This document shows positions 27,448-35,517 of a stretch of DNA of 64,000 bases, piece by piece. Each line of letters begins with the position of its first letter. Position 1 is the stretch's first letter. The position numbers and the translations under genes were made by a program. Source of the DNA: Marinomonas primoryensis (GTDB lineage: Bacteria > Pseudomonadota > Gammaproteobacteria > Pseudomonadales > Marinomonadaceae); contig NZ_CP054301.1 in the NCBI RefSeq assembly GCF_013372285.1, positions 730,001 through 794,000 on the forward strand. The letters run 5' to 3'. Under the pieces are notes generated by a model. The model was not told the origin of the DNA. It did not search any database and worked only from the letters and a program-made list of their open reading frames with translations.

Positions 27448-28512
27448 ATGCATGATATCAATGAACTGATCGACAATGTTAGACGCAATGAAGAGATCGC
27501 GCGCAAGTTTTTTGAAATTGAGCGTTGTATTCTTTCGATTGGTCGTTGTGATCAGTTCGTTTCCACGTTAACCAAGGAAGTGCAAAAACAATTTAGAGTA
27601 CCCTATGTTTGGGTGAACCTGATTAATGAAGCGCCTTTGTCTCATCTGATAGAAAGCTTGGAAAAAATGCCCGATCTACGTGATCGAGTCTTGTTTACAA
27701 GGCGTCGCTCCATGATTGATATTATTAAATCCAGTAATAAAACGATCTTGGTTAATACAAACTTAAGTCGTTGTTGGGAGATTATTCCTGCTGCATATCG
27801 CGATATTATTTCTTCCGTCGCAATTTCACCGTTGACTATTGATGGTGAGTTGGTCGGATTATTTTGTCAGGCAGATTCGGACAGTACTCGCTACGACGCC
27901 ACAACAAAAGATACCTTTCTACTTGATCAGTTAGCTATTAAAATTTCGATCTGTCTGAGTAATGTGACGGCCAGAGAAAAACTCGAATACCTAGCAACGC
28001 GTGATCCCTTGACTGGCTTGTTAAACCGTCGACAGTTAGAACTCATGTTGGATCGTGAATTTGCAAGATCTAAGATGAAAGAGCGTGACTTAACGGTTGT
28101 ATTTATTGATTGCGATGCCTTTAAATCCATTAATGATACATTGGGTCATAATTGTGGTGATGAAGTTTTAGAGTATATTGCTAAGCGGTTGTTAAAGTAC
28201 GTTCACAAGCAGGGGTTGGCTTTTCGTTTTGCAGGTGACGAATTTGTCTTTGTGATGCCTGGTAAGACTTATGAACAAGCTTTGTTAGTGGCAGAATCAA
28301 TTCAAGAATATCTACAATCTAATCCTTTAAGGTATAAATCTAATCTTGTACCTATTACTATTAGTTATGGTGGTGCAAGTGTTATGTCTGATGCGCCCGT
28401 TAACTACAAGCATCTGCTGAAAGTGGCAGATGAGCGTCTCTATGATTATAAAAACAACCGTAAAAGATTGGTGCCGACGAAAGTCTTTAAGTTTTTAAAT
28501 AGGCTTAGATAG
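27448..28512 (+). CDS. Diguanylate cyclase with N-terminal GAF/DUF484-like sensor
   Basis: The 354-residue cytoplasmic protein has a GAF- or DUF484-like domain (about 15-170) followed by a GGDEF domain (about 180-345). The signature is RFAGDEF (A262-F266), an AGDEF variant; such variants are often catalytically active. The substrate and metal residues DPLTGLLNRR, DCDAFKSINDTLGHNCGD and ADERLYDYK are intact. It would make cyclic di-GMP from two GTP. The inhibitory I-site RxxD expected five residues before the signature is replaced by KQGL, so product inhibition is probably lost. GAGG eight bases before the ATG supports this start. Its stop lies only five bases before the HexR-type operator of glk. 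Confidence 0.92.
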   Translation: MHDINELIDNVRRNEEIARKFFEIERCILSIGRCDQFVSTLTKEVQKQFRVPYVWVNLINEAPLSHLIESLEKMPDLRDRVLFTRRRSMIDIIKSSNKTILVNTNLSRCWEIIPAAYRDIISSVAISPLTIDGELVGLFCQADSDSTRYDATTKDTFLLDQLAIKISICLSNVTAREKLEYLATRDPLTGLLNRRQLELMLDREFARSKMKERDLTVVFIDCDAFKSINDTLGHNCGDEVLEYIAKRLLKYVHKQGLAFRFAGDEFVFVMPGKTYEQALLVAESIQEYLQSNPLRYKSNLVPITISYGGASVMSDAPVNYKHLLKVADERLYDYKNNRKRLVPTKVFKFLNRLR

Positions 28513-28516
28513 TTTT

Positions 28517-28531
28517 TGTAATTTTATTACA
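28517..28531. promoter_or_regulatory. HexR operator upstream of glk-zwf-eda
   Basis: TGTAATTTTATTACA is a perfect inverted repeat (TGTAAT-TTT-ATTACA). It fits the HexR recognition pattern TGTAAT-WWW-ATTACA known from Shewanella and other gammaproteobacteria. It lies 85 bp upstream of glk and precedes exactly the genes HexR usually controls. HexR is derepressed by 2-keto-3-deoxy-6-phosphogluconate. No hexR gene is in the window. Confidence 0.82.
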
Positions 28532-28615
28532 TTATTACGCTTTCCTATCAATTTTTCGGTATTTTTCACCTCATTTTTGTTGTAAAATTTCAAAAAAATC
28601 AAATAGGGTTCGTTT

Positions 28616-29590
28616 ATGTCCCATGCTTTAATCGCTGATCTTGGTGGAACCAATGCGCGTTTTGCTTTAGTTCCTATCGGTCAATATGAGCCTCAAGAAG
28701 TAAGAGTGTTTCCTTGTGATAATTACGAGAGCTTTTTTGATGCTGCCGCTGATTATATTGAGCACTGTAGTGTTGATATGGATAAAATCGAAGCGATTGT
28801 GTTGGCGATTGCGGGCCCTGTAAATCAACCAGTAATCCGCTTTTCAAATAACCCATGGCACTTTACCCGTGCAGAAGTACAATCCTATTTTGGCGCTGAT
28901 AAAGCCGTTGCGTTATTGAATGATTTTGATGCCGTTGGGCATTGTTTGGAAATTCTTACCCCGCAAGATATGGTTGTTATTGGCGAAAGCTCGGTAGTTG
29001 ATCCTAAAGGCGCTTGCTGGGTGGTTGGTGCCGGAACTGGGTTGGGTATTTCTTGTGTGGTCCCCCAAGATAACGGCCCTAATATGGTTTTGCCTGGAGA
29101 GGGCGGTCATGTCGATTTGTCGGCTTGTAACGAAATCGAAGATGATATTTTGAAATTTCTACGTACTCGTCATAAACGCGTATCTGCGGAGCGTGTTTTA
29201 TCTGGAATGGGGCTGGAAAATATATACGAAGCTTTGGCTTTGCGTGAAGGAATTAAGAGACGATTAACCGCACCTGAAATCGGTGAAGCACTAAAATCCG
29301 GCAAAGACCCTATTGCTGAAGCTGCTTTAGAGCAGTTTTTTGTATTTTTAGGTCGAGTTATTGGAGATCTTGTTTTGTCGATTGAGTCTCGCGGTGGTGT
29401 TTATATTGCGGGTGGTATTGTCCCTCGTTATTTGAATGAAATCCTTAAAAGTGGTTTTCGTGATGCGATGCAGGACAAAGGTCGTATGAGAGCGTTAGTT
29501 TCACCTATTCCGACTTTTGTTGTGATATCTGAATACCCAGGTCTGATGGGTTGTGCCTGTTACGCGTCCTATCTTGTGTCGAAAGCCTAG
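28616..29590 (+). CDS. glk: Glucokinase
   Basis: The 324-residue enzyme phosphorylates glucose to glucose-6-phosphate with ATP. It is a bacterial Glk-family protein: ADLGGTNARFALV is the N-terminal phosphate loop, NDFDAVGHCLE carries the catalytic aspartate, GAGTGLGIS is the nucleotide loop and GEGGHVDLSA follows. It is the first gene of glk-zwf-eda; zwf starts 19 bp after its stop. Together the cluster feeds glucose into the Entner-Doudoroff route. Control by HexR is inferred from the palindrome 85 bp upstream. Confidence 0.96.
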   Translation: MSHALIADLGGTNARFALVPIGQYEPQEVRVFPCDNYESFFDAAADYIEHCSVDMDKIEAIVLAIAGPVNQPVIRFSNNPWHFTRAEVQSYFGADKAVALLNDFDAVGHCLEILTPQDMVVIGESSVVDPKGACWVVGAGTGLGISCVVPQDNGPNMVLPGEGGHVDLSACNEIEDDILKFLRTRHKRVSAERVLSGMGLENIYEALALREGIKRRLTAPEIGEALKSGKDPIAEAALEQFFVFLGRVIGDLVLSIESRGGVYIAGGIVPRYLNEILKSGFRDAMQDKGRMRALVSPIPTFVVISEYPGLMGCACYASYLVSKA

Positions 29591-29609
29591 ATTAGTTGGA
29601 GAATAAAGA

Positions 29610-31085
29610 ATGAAGGCCAGTTTAAAAGCCTGTGATGTTGTAATTTTTGGTGGCGGTGGCGATCTTGCTATGCGTAAGTTGCTCCCTGCTTTGTTCCATT
29701 TAGATATGGATGGTTTGCTTGCTCCAACGACCCGTATCATCGGTGCTTCAAGACGGGAAGTGAGCACTGAAGAGTATCAATCAAAGATTCGAGCTGCGCT
29801 TGATGAGTTTGTACCTTCTAGCATCGGTGATGAAAAAACATGGCCGCGCTTTAAAGAGCGTTTAAGTTATATTTCAGTAGATGCTCAGCAAGAGTCTGAT
29901 TTCTCTCGATTGAATGATCACAGTGTTGGTAGTGATAATCGAGATGTTGTTTTTTATCTTGCAACATCACCTGATTTATTCGGTTCTATTTGCACGTCAT
30001 TAGCGGCCCATGGTTTGAATGCGGATCGCATGCGAGTGGTTCTTGAGAAACCACTTGGTCGAGATCTAATTTCCTCTCGCGCGATTAATGATGAGGTAAT
30101 GAAAAACTTTAATGAGCAACAAGCGTTCCGTATAGACCATTACTTAGGTAAAGAAACTGTACAAAACTTGCTGGCGATCCGTTTTGGTAACACGCTTTTT
30201 GAGCCTTTATGGGACAGCGCGCACATTGATAACGTGCAAATTACCGTGTCTGAAACGGTTGGAGTTGAAGGTCGTTGGGGCTATTACGACAATGCTGGTG
30301 CGATGCGGGATATGGTGCAAAACCATTTGATTCAACTTTTATGTTTGGTGGCAATGGAGCCGCCGGGTCGAATGGATGCTGATTCAGTTCGTGATGAAAA
30401 AATTAAAGTGCTAAAAGCCTTGCGTCCTATTACAGGCGCTAATGCTTATAATAAGACCGTGCGTGGTCAGTATGCGAAAGGCATGATTAAGGGTAAAGAC
30501 GTAAAAGGTTATTTTGATGAAGAGGGTAGTAACCCGAACTCAAGAACCGAAACGTTTGTTGCATTACGTGCTGATATTGATAACTGGCGTTGGGCTGGCG
30601 TGCCGTTTTACTTAAGAACAGGTAAGCGTTTAGGTCAGCGTTATTCTGAGATTGTTATTCAGTACAAGGCTGTACCACACAGTATTTTTAATGATGAAAG
30701 TAATCGTCAGTTACAGCGAAATCAGCTCATTATTCGTCTTCAGCCGGAAGAAAAAATTTCTTTAACAGTGATGAATAAAGTGCCTGGTGTGAGCGAAGGG
30801 ATGAATCTTCAGCCTGTTGATTTGAACTTAAGTTTGACGGAAGCGTTTATGGATAAGCGTAGTCCAGAAGCTTATGAGCGATTACTGTTGGATGTGATGC
30901 GCAACGATGCCACTTTGTTCATGCGTTATGATGAGGTGGAGGCAGCTTGGAAGTGGGTAGACGGTATTATGTCTGCTTGGAGTCAAACCAGTGAGCGACC
31001 TAAAGAATACGCTTCTGGTTCTTGGGGGCCTGCCGCATCGATGGCGTTACCGATTAAAGACGGCCGTAATTGGCATGATTATTAG
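29610..31085 (+). CDS. zwf: Glucose-6-phosphate 1-dehydrogenase
   Basis: The 491-residue enzyme oxidises glucose-6-phosphate to 6-phosphogluconolactone with NADP (or NAD). The dinucleotide fold opens with VVIFGGGGDLAMRKLLPAL, the substrate site RIDHYLGKETVQNL holds the catalytic His and Lys, and the C-terminal domain has the usual PPGRMDADSVRDEK and VPFYLRTGKRL. Length matches the family (about 490). The gene for 6-phosphogluconolactonase, which often follows zwf in Pseudomonas-like clusters, is not here; eda follows after 22 bp. Confidence 0.97.
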   Translation: MKASLKACDVVIFGGGGDLAMRKLLPALFHLDMDGLLAPTTRIIGASRREVSTEEYQSKIRAALDEFVPSSIGDEKTWPRFKERLSYISVDAQQESDFSRLNDHSVGSDNRDVVFYLATSPDLFGSICTSLAAHGLNADRMRVVLEKPLGRDLISSRAINDEVMKNFNEQQAFRIDHYLGKETVQNLLAIRFGNTLFEPLWDSAHIDNVQITVSETVGVEGRWGYYDNAGAMRDMVQNHLIQLLCLVAMEPPGRMDADSVRDEKIKVLKALRPITGANAYNKTVRGQYAKGMIKGKDVKGYFDEEGSNPNSRTETFVALRADIDNWRWAGVPFYLRTGKRLGQRYSEIVIQYKAVPHSIFNDESNRQLQRNQLIIRLQPEEKISLTVMNKVPGVSEGMNLQPVDLNLSLTEAFMDKRSPEAYERLLLDVMRNDATLFMRYDEVEAAWKWVDGIMSAWSQTSERPKEYASGSWGPAASMALPIKDGRNWHDY

Positions 31086-31107
31086 GTCTTAAAATAAGGA
31101 AAATACG

Positions 31108-31734
31108 ATGACAACTTCTTATACTGCAGAACAAGTAATGACGGCGACACCAGTTGTCCCTGTTATTGTTGTGGATGATGTGGCACAGGCCGTGGCATTG
31201 GGTAAAGCGCTTGTTGCAGGTGGCGTGCCTGTATTGGAGGTGACATTACGTACGCCGGCTGCTCTAGAGGCAATTACAGCGCTTCGTAAAGAAGTGCCTG
31301 ATGCTATTGTGGGTGCCGGTACAGTTTGCTCTCGTGCGCAATATATTCAAGCTATTGAAGCGGGTTCACAGTTTATTATTAGTCCGGGAATGACCGCCGA
31401 TTTACTGGCTGTCGGTAAAGAATACGATGTACCTTATTTGCCAGCGGTCGCGACTATCTCAGATGTATTATTAGGGATGGAATACGGTTACGACCACTTT
31501 AAATTCTTCCCTGCTGAAGTGAATGGCGGTATTAAGGCATTAAAAGCATTTGGTGGCCCATTGCCTCAGATTAAATTTTGCCCAACGGGTGGTATTGGCG
31601 CGAACAACTTCCGCGAATACTTGGCGCTTCCAAATGTGCTTTGTGTTGGCGGTTCTTGGATCGTTCCGACAGACCTTGTTAAAGCGGGTAAATGGGACGA
31701 AATTACTGAATTGGCAAAATCTGTCGCACAGTAA
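31108..31734 (+). CDS. eda: KDPG/KHG aldolase
   Basis: The 208-residue TIM-barrel aldolase cleaves 2-keto-3-deoxy-6-phosphogluconate to pyruvate and glyceraldehyde-3-phosphate, the last step of the Entner-Doudoroff pathway. The Schiff-base lysine is K132 in HFKFFPAE. The EVTLRTPAALEAI segment carries the catalytic glutamate, and GAGTV and SPGMT line the site. AAGGAAA gives a ribosome binding site before the ATG. It ends the glk-zwf-eda unit at a strong terminator. The dehydratase gene edd is not in the window. Confidence 0.97.
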   Translation: MTTSYTAEQVMTATPVVPVIVVDDVAQAVALGKALVAGGVPVLEVTLRTPAALEAITALRKEVPDAIVGAGTVCSRAQYIQAIEAGSQFIISPGMTADLLAVGKEYDVPYLPAVATISDVLLGMEYGYDHFKFFPAEVNGGIKALKAFGGPLPQIKFCPTGGIGANNFREYLALPNVLCVGGSWIVPTDLVKAGKWDEITELAKSVAQ

Positions 31735-31762
31735 TCCTATCTTAGGTCGAAGCAGTATTATT

Positions 31763-31798
31763 AAAAAGGGAAAGGCGTTGGCCTTTCCCTTTTTTTTG
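31763..31798. terminator. Bidirectional terminator between eda and the PhoH-type gene
   Basis: GGGAAAGGC (31768-31776) pairs with GCCTTTCCC (31781-31789) around loop GTTG, flanked by A and T runs. It can end both the rightward eda transcript and the leftward gene ending at 31823. Confidence 0.92.
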
Positions 31799-31822
31799 TT
31801 TTTTATTTGCCTCAGTTCCTGC

Positions 31823-33229
31823 TTATAAGTTTTCTTCGGCAAACTCGGCGAGTCTGCTGCGTTCTATGCCATTCACATGCATGATACTGGCGTATTTAAA
31901 AGATTTGGATTTCTCTACTAAATAAGTGAGACCTGAGGTGAGAGGGGTTATGTATTTGTTGTCAATTTGAGCCAAATTTCCTAGTACTATAATTTTTGAG
32001 TTGCTACCAACCCGAGTTACGATTGATTTTAGCTGGAACTGTGTTAAACCTTGAGCTTCATCTATGATTATTAGAGCGTTGTTAAAGGAGCGTCCTCGCA
32101 TAAAATTCAACGATTTAAACTGTATATTGGCTTTTTGTTTTACGTAATCAATACTGCTGAACGAGTGTTCATCCGCGCCGTGTAGAATCTCTAAGTTGTC
32201 GTCAAAGGCGGCCAACCAAGGCGCCATTTTTTCTTCCTCGGTTCCGGGTAAGAAGCCAATGTCTTCTGCCATTGGCGGTGTTGAACGGGCCACAATGATT
32301 TTATTGAAACGCTTCTCTTCCATTGTTACTTGAAGGCCATACGCTAGAGCTAGTAGGGTTTTACCTGAGCCTGCAGGCCCCGTCATGACCATAAGGTCTG
32401 AGTTCTCATGGCGTAATAGGTAAAACGCCATGGCTTGCTCTAAATTGCGAGGAAGGATGCCCCAGAAATTTTGATTCATCAGGTGTTGTTTGTTGACGTC
32501 GAGTAAATAAACAAACTCTTGATCGATGTTGACCACAAAACCAATAAAATCTTCATCATCAATGACAAACATGTTGAGATGTATTTTTGATAAATGGCTT
32601 TTGTTAACGACATGAACGGTATGTCGGCCGTGAGCTTCCGTTTTTACGCTGTCTAGGGTCGACCAAAAGCTGCCCGTAAACTGAATATAGCCTTTACTCA
32701 TCAAATCTAGATCATCAAGCACTCTGTCTTTTCGGTAGTCTTCTACGCGCTCAAGTCCTGACCCCTTTGCTTTAATTCGCATATTAATGTCTTTTGTCAC
32801 AAGGCAGACAGAAGATCGTGGGTGAGTGGCTTGTAAGCTTAGGCCGACATTGATGATGCGGTTGTCATTGGCGTGATCGTGGTTGCCATTTAAAAATGGG
32901 ATATTGTCAGTGAGGACGATTTGTTGATCTGGAAAAATGGCCAAAGAGCCTTCGCTGCGTTGGTGCTGATTTTTGTCTACATCATTGCTGACGATACGGA
33001 TAGGCACTCCGGCCTGAAGTTCGCGAGGAGAGGCATCACCGACGATTTTATCAATGGTGTTAATGGCGACACGTGCTTCACGGCTAACGTCCTTGTCTCG
33101 TCTATCTTTAATGACATCGAGCTCTTCAAGAACGGTCATCGGTATGACGACTTTATGCTCAGCAAACGCGTAGATAGCCAAAGGGTCGTGCAATAGTACA
33201 TTAGTGTCCAGAACGTAGATTTTTTCCAT
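31823..33229 (-). CDS. PIN domain plus PhoH-like ATPase
   Basis: The 468-residue protein joins an N-terminal PIN-type nuclease domain (about 1-160; VLDTNVLLHDP, acidic residues in ELDVIKDRRD and LVTKDINMRIKA) to a C-terminal PhoH ATPase domain (about 230-465). Walker A is GPAGSGKTLLAL and Walker B ALIIIDEAQG. Such PIN-PhoH proteins are proposed RNA helicase/nucleases, related to mycobacterial PhoH2 and Bacillus YlaK. The start at 33229 has AGGAG eight bases upstream; eight upstream codons in the frame are rejected. It lies after rpoD on the same strand but beyond a terminator and 300 bp. Confidence 0.92.
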   Translation of the reverse strand: MEKIYVLDTNVLLHDPLAIYAFAEHKVVIPMTVLEELDVIKDRRDKDVSREARVAINTIDKIVGDASPRELQAGVPIRIVSNDVDKNQHQRSEGSLAIFPDQQIVLTDNIPFLNGNHDHANDNRIINVGLSLQATHPRSSVCLVTKDINMRIKAKGSGLERVEDYRKDRVLDDLDLMSKGYIQFTGSFWSTLDSVKTEAHGRHTVHVVNKSHLSKIHLNMFVIDDEDFIGFVVNIDQEFVYLLDVNKQHLMNQNFWGILPRNLEQAMAFYLLRHENSDLMVMTGPAGSGKTLLALAYGLQVTMEEKRFNKIIVARSTPPMAEDIGFLPGTEEEKMAPWLAAFDDNLEILHGADEHSFSSIDYVKQKANIQFKSLNFMRGRSFNNALIIIDEAQGLTQFQLKSIVTRVGSNSKIIVLGNLAQIDNKYITPLTSGLTYLVEKSKSFKYASIMHVNGIERSRLAEFAEENL

Positions 33230-33564
33230 AGATGTTACTCCTGTAGTGAACATGACTTTTTTTTTGAAGAGCGAATAAACGAACTAAACAAAGGGAGTTT
33301 TTTTTGTTTGTGAGGGTTGAGTACCTAATGCAGTAATAAGTGAGCCAGCTGGAAATTATTCCCGCTTGAGGTGGGTGGGGGGGGGATGTGTTTTGATGGT
33401 GATTATGGTTTTTTAGCAAGCTAAGCCTCACTGTCTTTATCCATACTCTAATTACAGTGTATGACAGTTTTGTTGCTACTGCTGTTTTAAGATGGTTTTT
33501 TTCAAAAGGGTAGGTATAAAAAAACCGCTGTTTTTGACAGCGGTTTTTTTGAATAAAATTTTAT
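33230..33564. other. Intergenic region between rpoD and the PhoH-type gene
   Basis: This 335-bp stretch holds the rpoD terminator (33516-33551) and presumably the PhoH-type gene's promoter. It includes a run of nine G (33377-33385) and T-rich tracts. I see no coding frame that resembles a gene and no RNA structure other than the terminator. Confidence 0.5.
33516..33551 (-). terminator. Intrinsic terminator after rpoD
   Basis: ACCGCTGT (33524-33531) pairs with ACAGCGGT (33537-33544). Runs of A and T on either side give a T tail on both strands. It lies just beyond the rpoD stop. Confidence 0.9.
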
Positions 33565-35403
33565 TTATTCGTCTAGGAAGCTTCGTAGGTGTTCTGAGCG
33601 ACTAGGATGGCGTAGCTTGCGCAATGCTTTAGCTTCTATTTGACGAATACGTTCACGAGTAACGTCAAATTGTTTACCAACCTCTTCAAGAGTGTGGTCG
33701 GTATTCATGTCAATACCAAAGCGCATACGCAGTACTTTTGCTTCGCGAGCGGTTAGACCTGCAAGCACTGTTGTCGTAGATTCACGTAAGCCTTCAATCG
33801 TTGCTATATCGATAGGTGATTCAGCGCCATCGTCTTCAATGAAGTCACCTAGGTGTGAATCTTCATCGTCACCGATAGGTGTTTCCATCGAGATAGGTTC
33901 TTTCGCAATCTTCAATACTTTGCGGATCTTGTCTTCAGGCATGTCCATTCGGGCAGCCAATTCTTCAGGTGTCGCTTCACGACCCATTTCCTGAAGCATC
34001 TGACGAGAGATACGGTTTAGCTTGTTTATTGTTTCAATCATGTGCACCGGTATACGAATAGTGCGAGCTTGGTCAGCGATTGAGCGTGTGATTGCTTGAC
34101 GAATCCACCAAGTGGCATACGTTGAGAACTTATAACCACGACGATATTCGAACTTATCGACTGCCTTCATTAAACCAATGTTGCCTTCTTGTATAAGGTC
34201 CAAGAATTGTAGGCCGCGATTGGTGTATTTTTTCGCAATCGAAATTACCAAACGTAAGTTGGCTTCAACCATTTCTTTCTTCGCACGACGAGATCGAGTT
34301 TCCCCGATAGAAATGCGGCGGTTGATTTCTTTTAATTCGGCAATTGTTAGGCCAGTGTCTTTTGAAACGGCACGAAGTTTACGCTGGCTGCGCATAAACT
34401 CAGGTGAGTTTTCTTCAAGCGCTGCCGCGTAATCCGCACCAGAAGCAATTTGTTCTTTTAGCCAATCAGGATTGGTCTCATTGCTTGGGAAGCGCTTCAA
34501 AAACTCCGTTCTTGGCATACCTGATTTGCGTACACAAACTTGCATGATAAGGCGTTCTTGATCGCGAACTTTTTCCATGCGAGAGCGAACACGGTAAACT
34601 AAATCATCAAAAATCTTAGGAACCAATTTGATCGGAGCAAAACTGATGCTTAATTCTTCTTGTTTGCTACGAACGGCAGGGTCTTGTCTATCGCTATTTT
34701 CTAGCAAGACTTTAAGTTCGTTGTATATGCGTGCAATGTCGTTGAAACGTAGAGCGGTTTCTTCTGGATCAGGACCGTTATCTGTCTCTTCTTCCTCGTC
34801 GTCAGCGTTGTCGTCATCGTCAGCATTGTCTGCGGCGTCTTCTTCGACTGGAGGCTCTTCAGGAATCAATTCTTCAAAAACAGGTTCTTCACCATCACCG
34901 TCAATGAAACCGCTAAAAATATCACTTAAACGGCCTTCTTCTTCCTGTACTTTTGCGTATGCGTTAAGCAATACGTCAACGGCGCCAGGGAAGTAGGAAA
35001 TAGCAGACATGACTTCACGCGTACCTTCTTCGATACGTTTTGCAATGGCGATTTCGCCTGCACGAGTCAATAGCTCAACGGTACCCATTTCACGCATGTA
35101 CATGCGGACAGGATCGGTTGTTCTGGTGATGTCGCCTTCTACGGCAGCTAAGGCCGCGGCTGCTTCTTCTGCAGCGGCTTCATCGGTAGAGTCGCCTTCT
35201 TCCATAAGAAGGCTATCTTTATCTGGTGCAACTTCAGAAACCGTAATGCCCATGTCGTTGATCATGGCAATGATTTCTTCTACTTGCTCCGGGTCTGAAA
35301 GGTCATCAGGGAGGTGGTCATTAACTTCAGCAAAAGTTAGGTAACCTTGTTCTTTACCCTTGGAGATCAGCTCTTTGAGACGTGACTGTTGAGTGTCTGG
35401 CAT
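33565..35403 (-). CDS. rpoD: RNA polymerase primary sigma factor RpoD (sigma-70)
   Basis: The 612-residue housekeeping sigma factor has region 1.1 (1-80), region 1.2 ([20 protein letters not shown]), a large non-conserved insert with an acidic Asp/Glu-rich tract (about 190-220), regions 2.1-2.4 ([48 protein letters not shown]), region 3 and region 4.2 ([30 protein letters not shown]). The start at 35403 ([12 protein letters not shown]) has AGG seven bases upstream and matches the family; 26 upstream codons are excluded. It is the last gene of rpsU-yqeY-dnaG-rpoD. Confidence 0.97.
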   Translation of the reverse strand: MPDTQQSRLKELISKGKEQGYLTFAEVNDHLPDDLSDPEQVEEIIAMINDMGITVSEVAPDKDSLLMEEGDSTDEAAAEEAAAALAAVEGDITRTTDPVRMYMREMGTVELLTRAGEIAIAKRIEEGTREVMSAISYFPGAVDVLLNAYAKVQEEEGRLSDIFSGFIDGDGEEPVFEELIPEEPPVEEDAADNADDDDNADDEEEETDNGPDPEETALRFNDIARIYNELKVLLENSDRQDPAVRSKQEELSISFAPIKLVPKIFDDLVYRVRSRMEKVRDQERLIMQVCVRKSGMPRTEFLKRFPSNETNPDWLKEQIASGADYAAALEENSPEFMRSQRKLRAVSKDTGLTIAELKEINRRISIGETRSRRAKKEMVEANLRLVISIAKKYTNRGLQFLDLIQEGNIGLMKAVDKFEYRRGYKFSTYATWWIRQAITRSIADQARTIRIPVHMIETINKLNRISRQMLQEMGREATPEELAARMDMPEDKIRKVLKIAKEPISMETPIGDDEDSHLGDFIEDDGAESPIDIATIEGLRESTTTVLAGLTAREAKVLRMRFGIDMNTDHTLEEVGKQFDVTRERIRQIEAKALRKLRHPSRSEHLRSFLDE

Positions 35404-35517
35404 TCGACAACCTATCGTTAGAAATTCATTTGGGAGTTTAGCAAGCCGCGGATTATAACAAAATTTATCACTCTCATCCACTTAATCCTATCTTTTCGAA
35501 TAAAAAATAAGCGTCTT

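Noticed and set aside
34760..34860. Acidic tract in RpoD as an unusual insertion
   Set aside because: E. coli sigma-70 has a comparable acidic stretch in the same non-conserved region, so it is normal.
34628..34996. A Ser-rich 122-codon frame antisense to rpoD
   Set aside because: The poly-Ser composition is just the complement of the acidic Asp/Glu tract of sigma-70.
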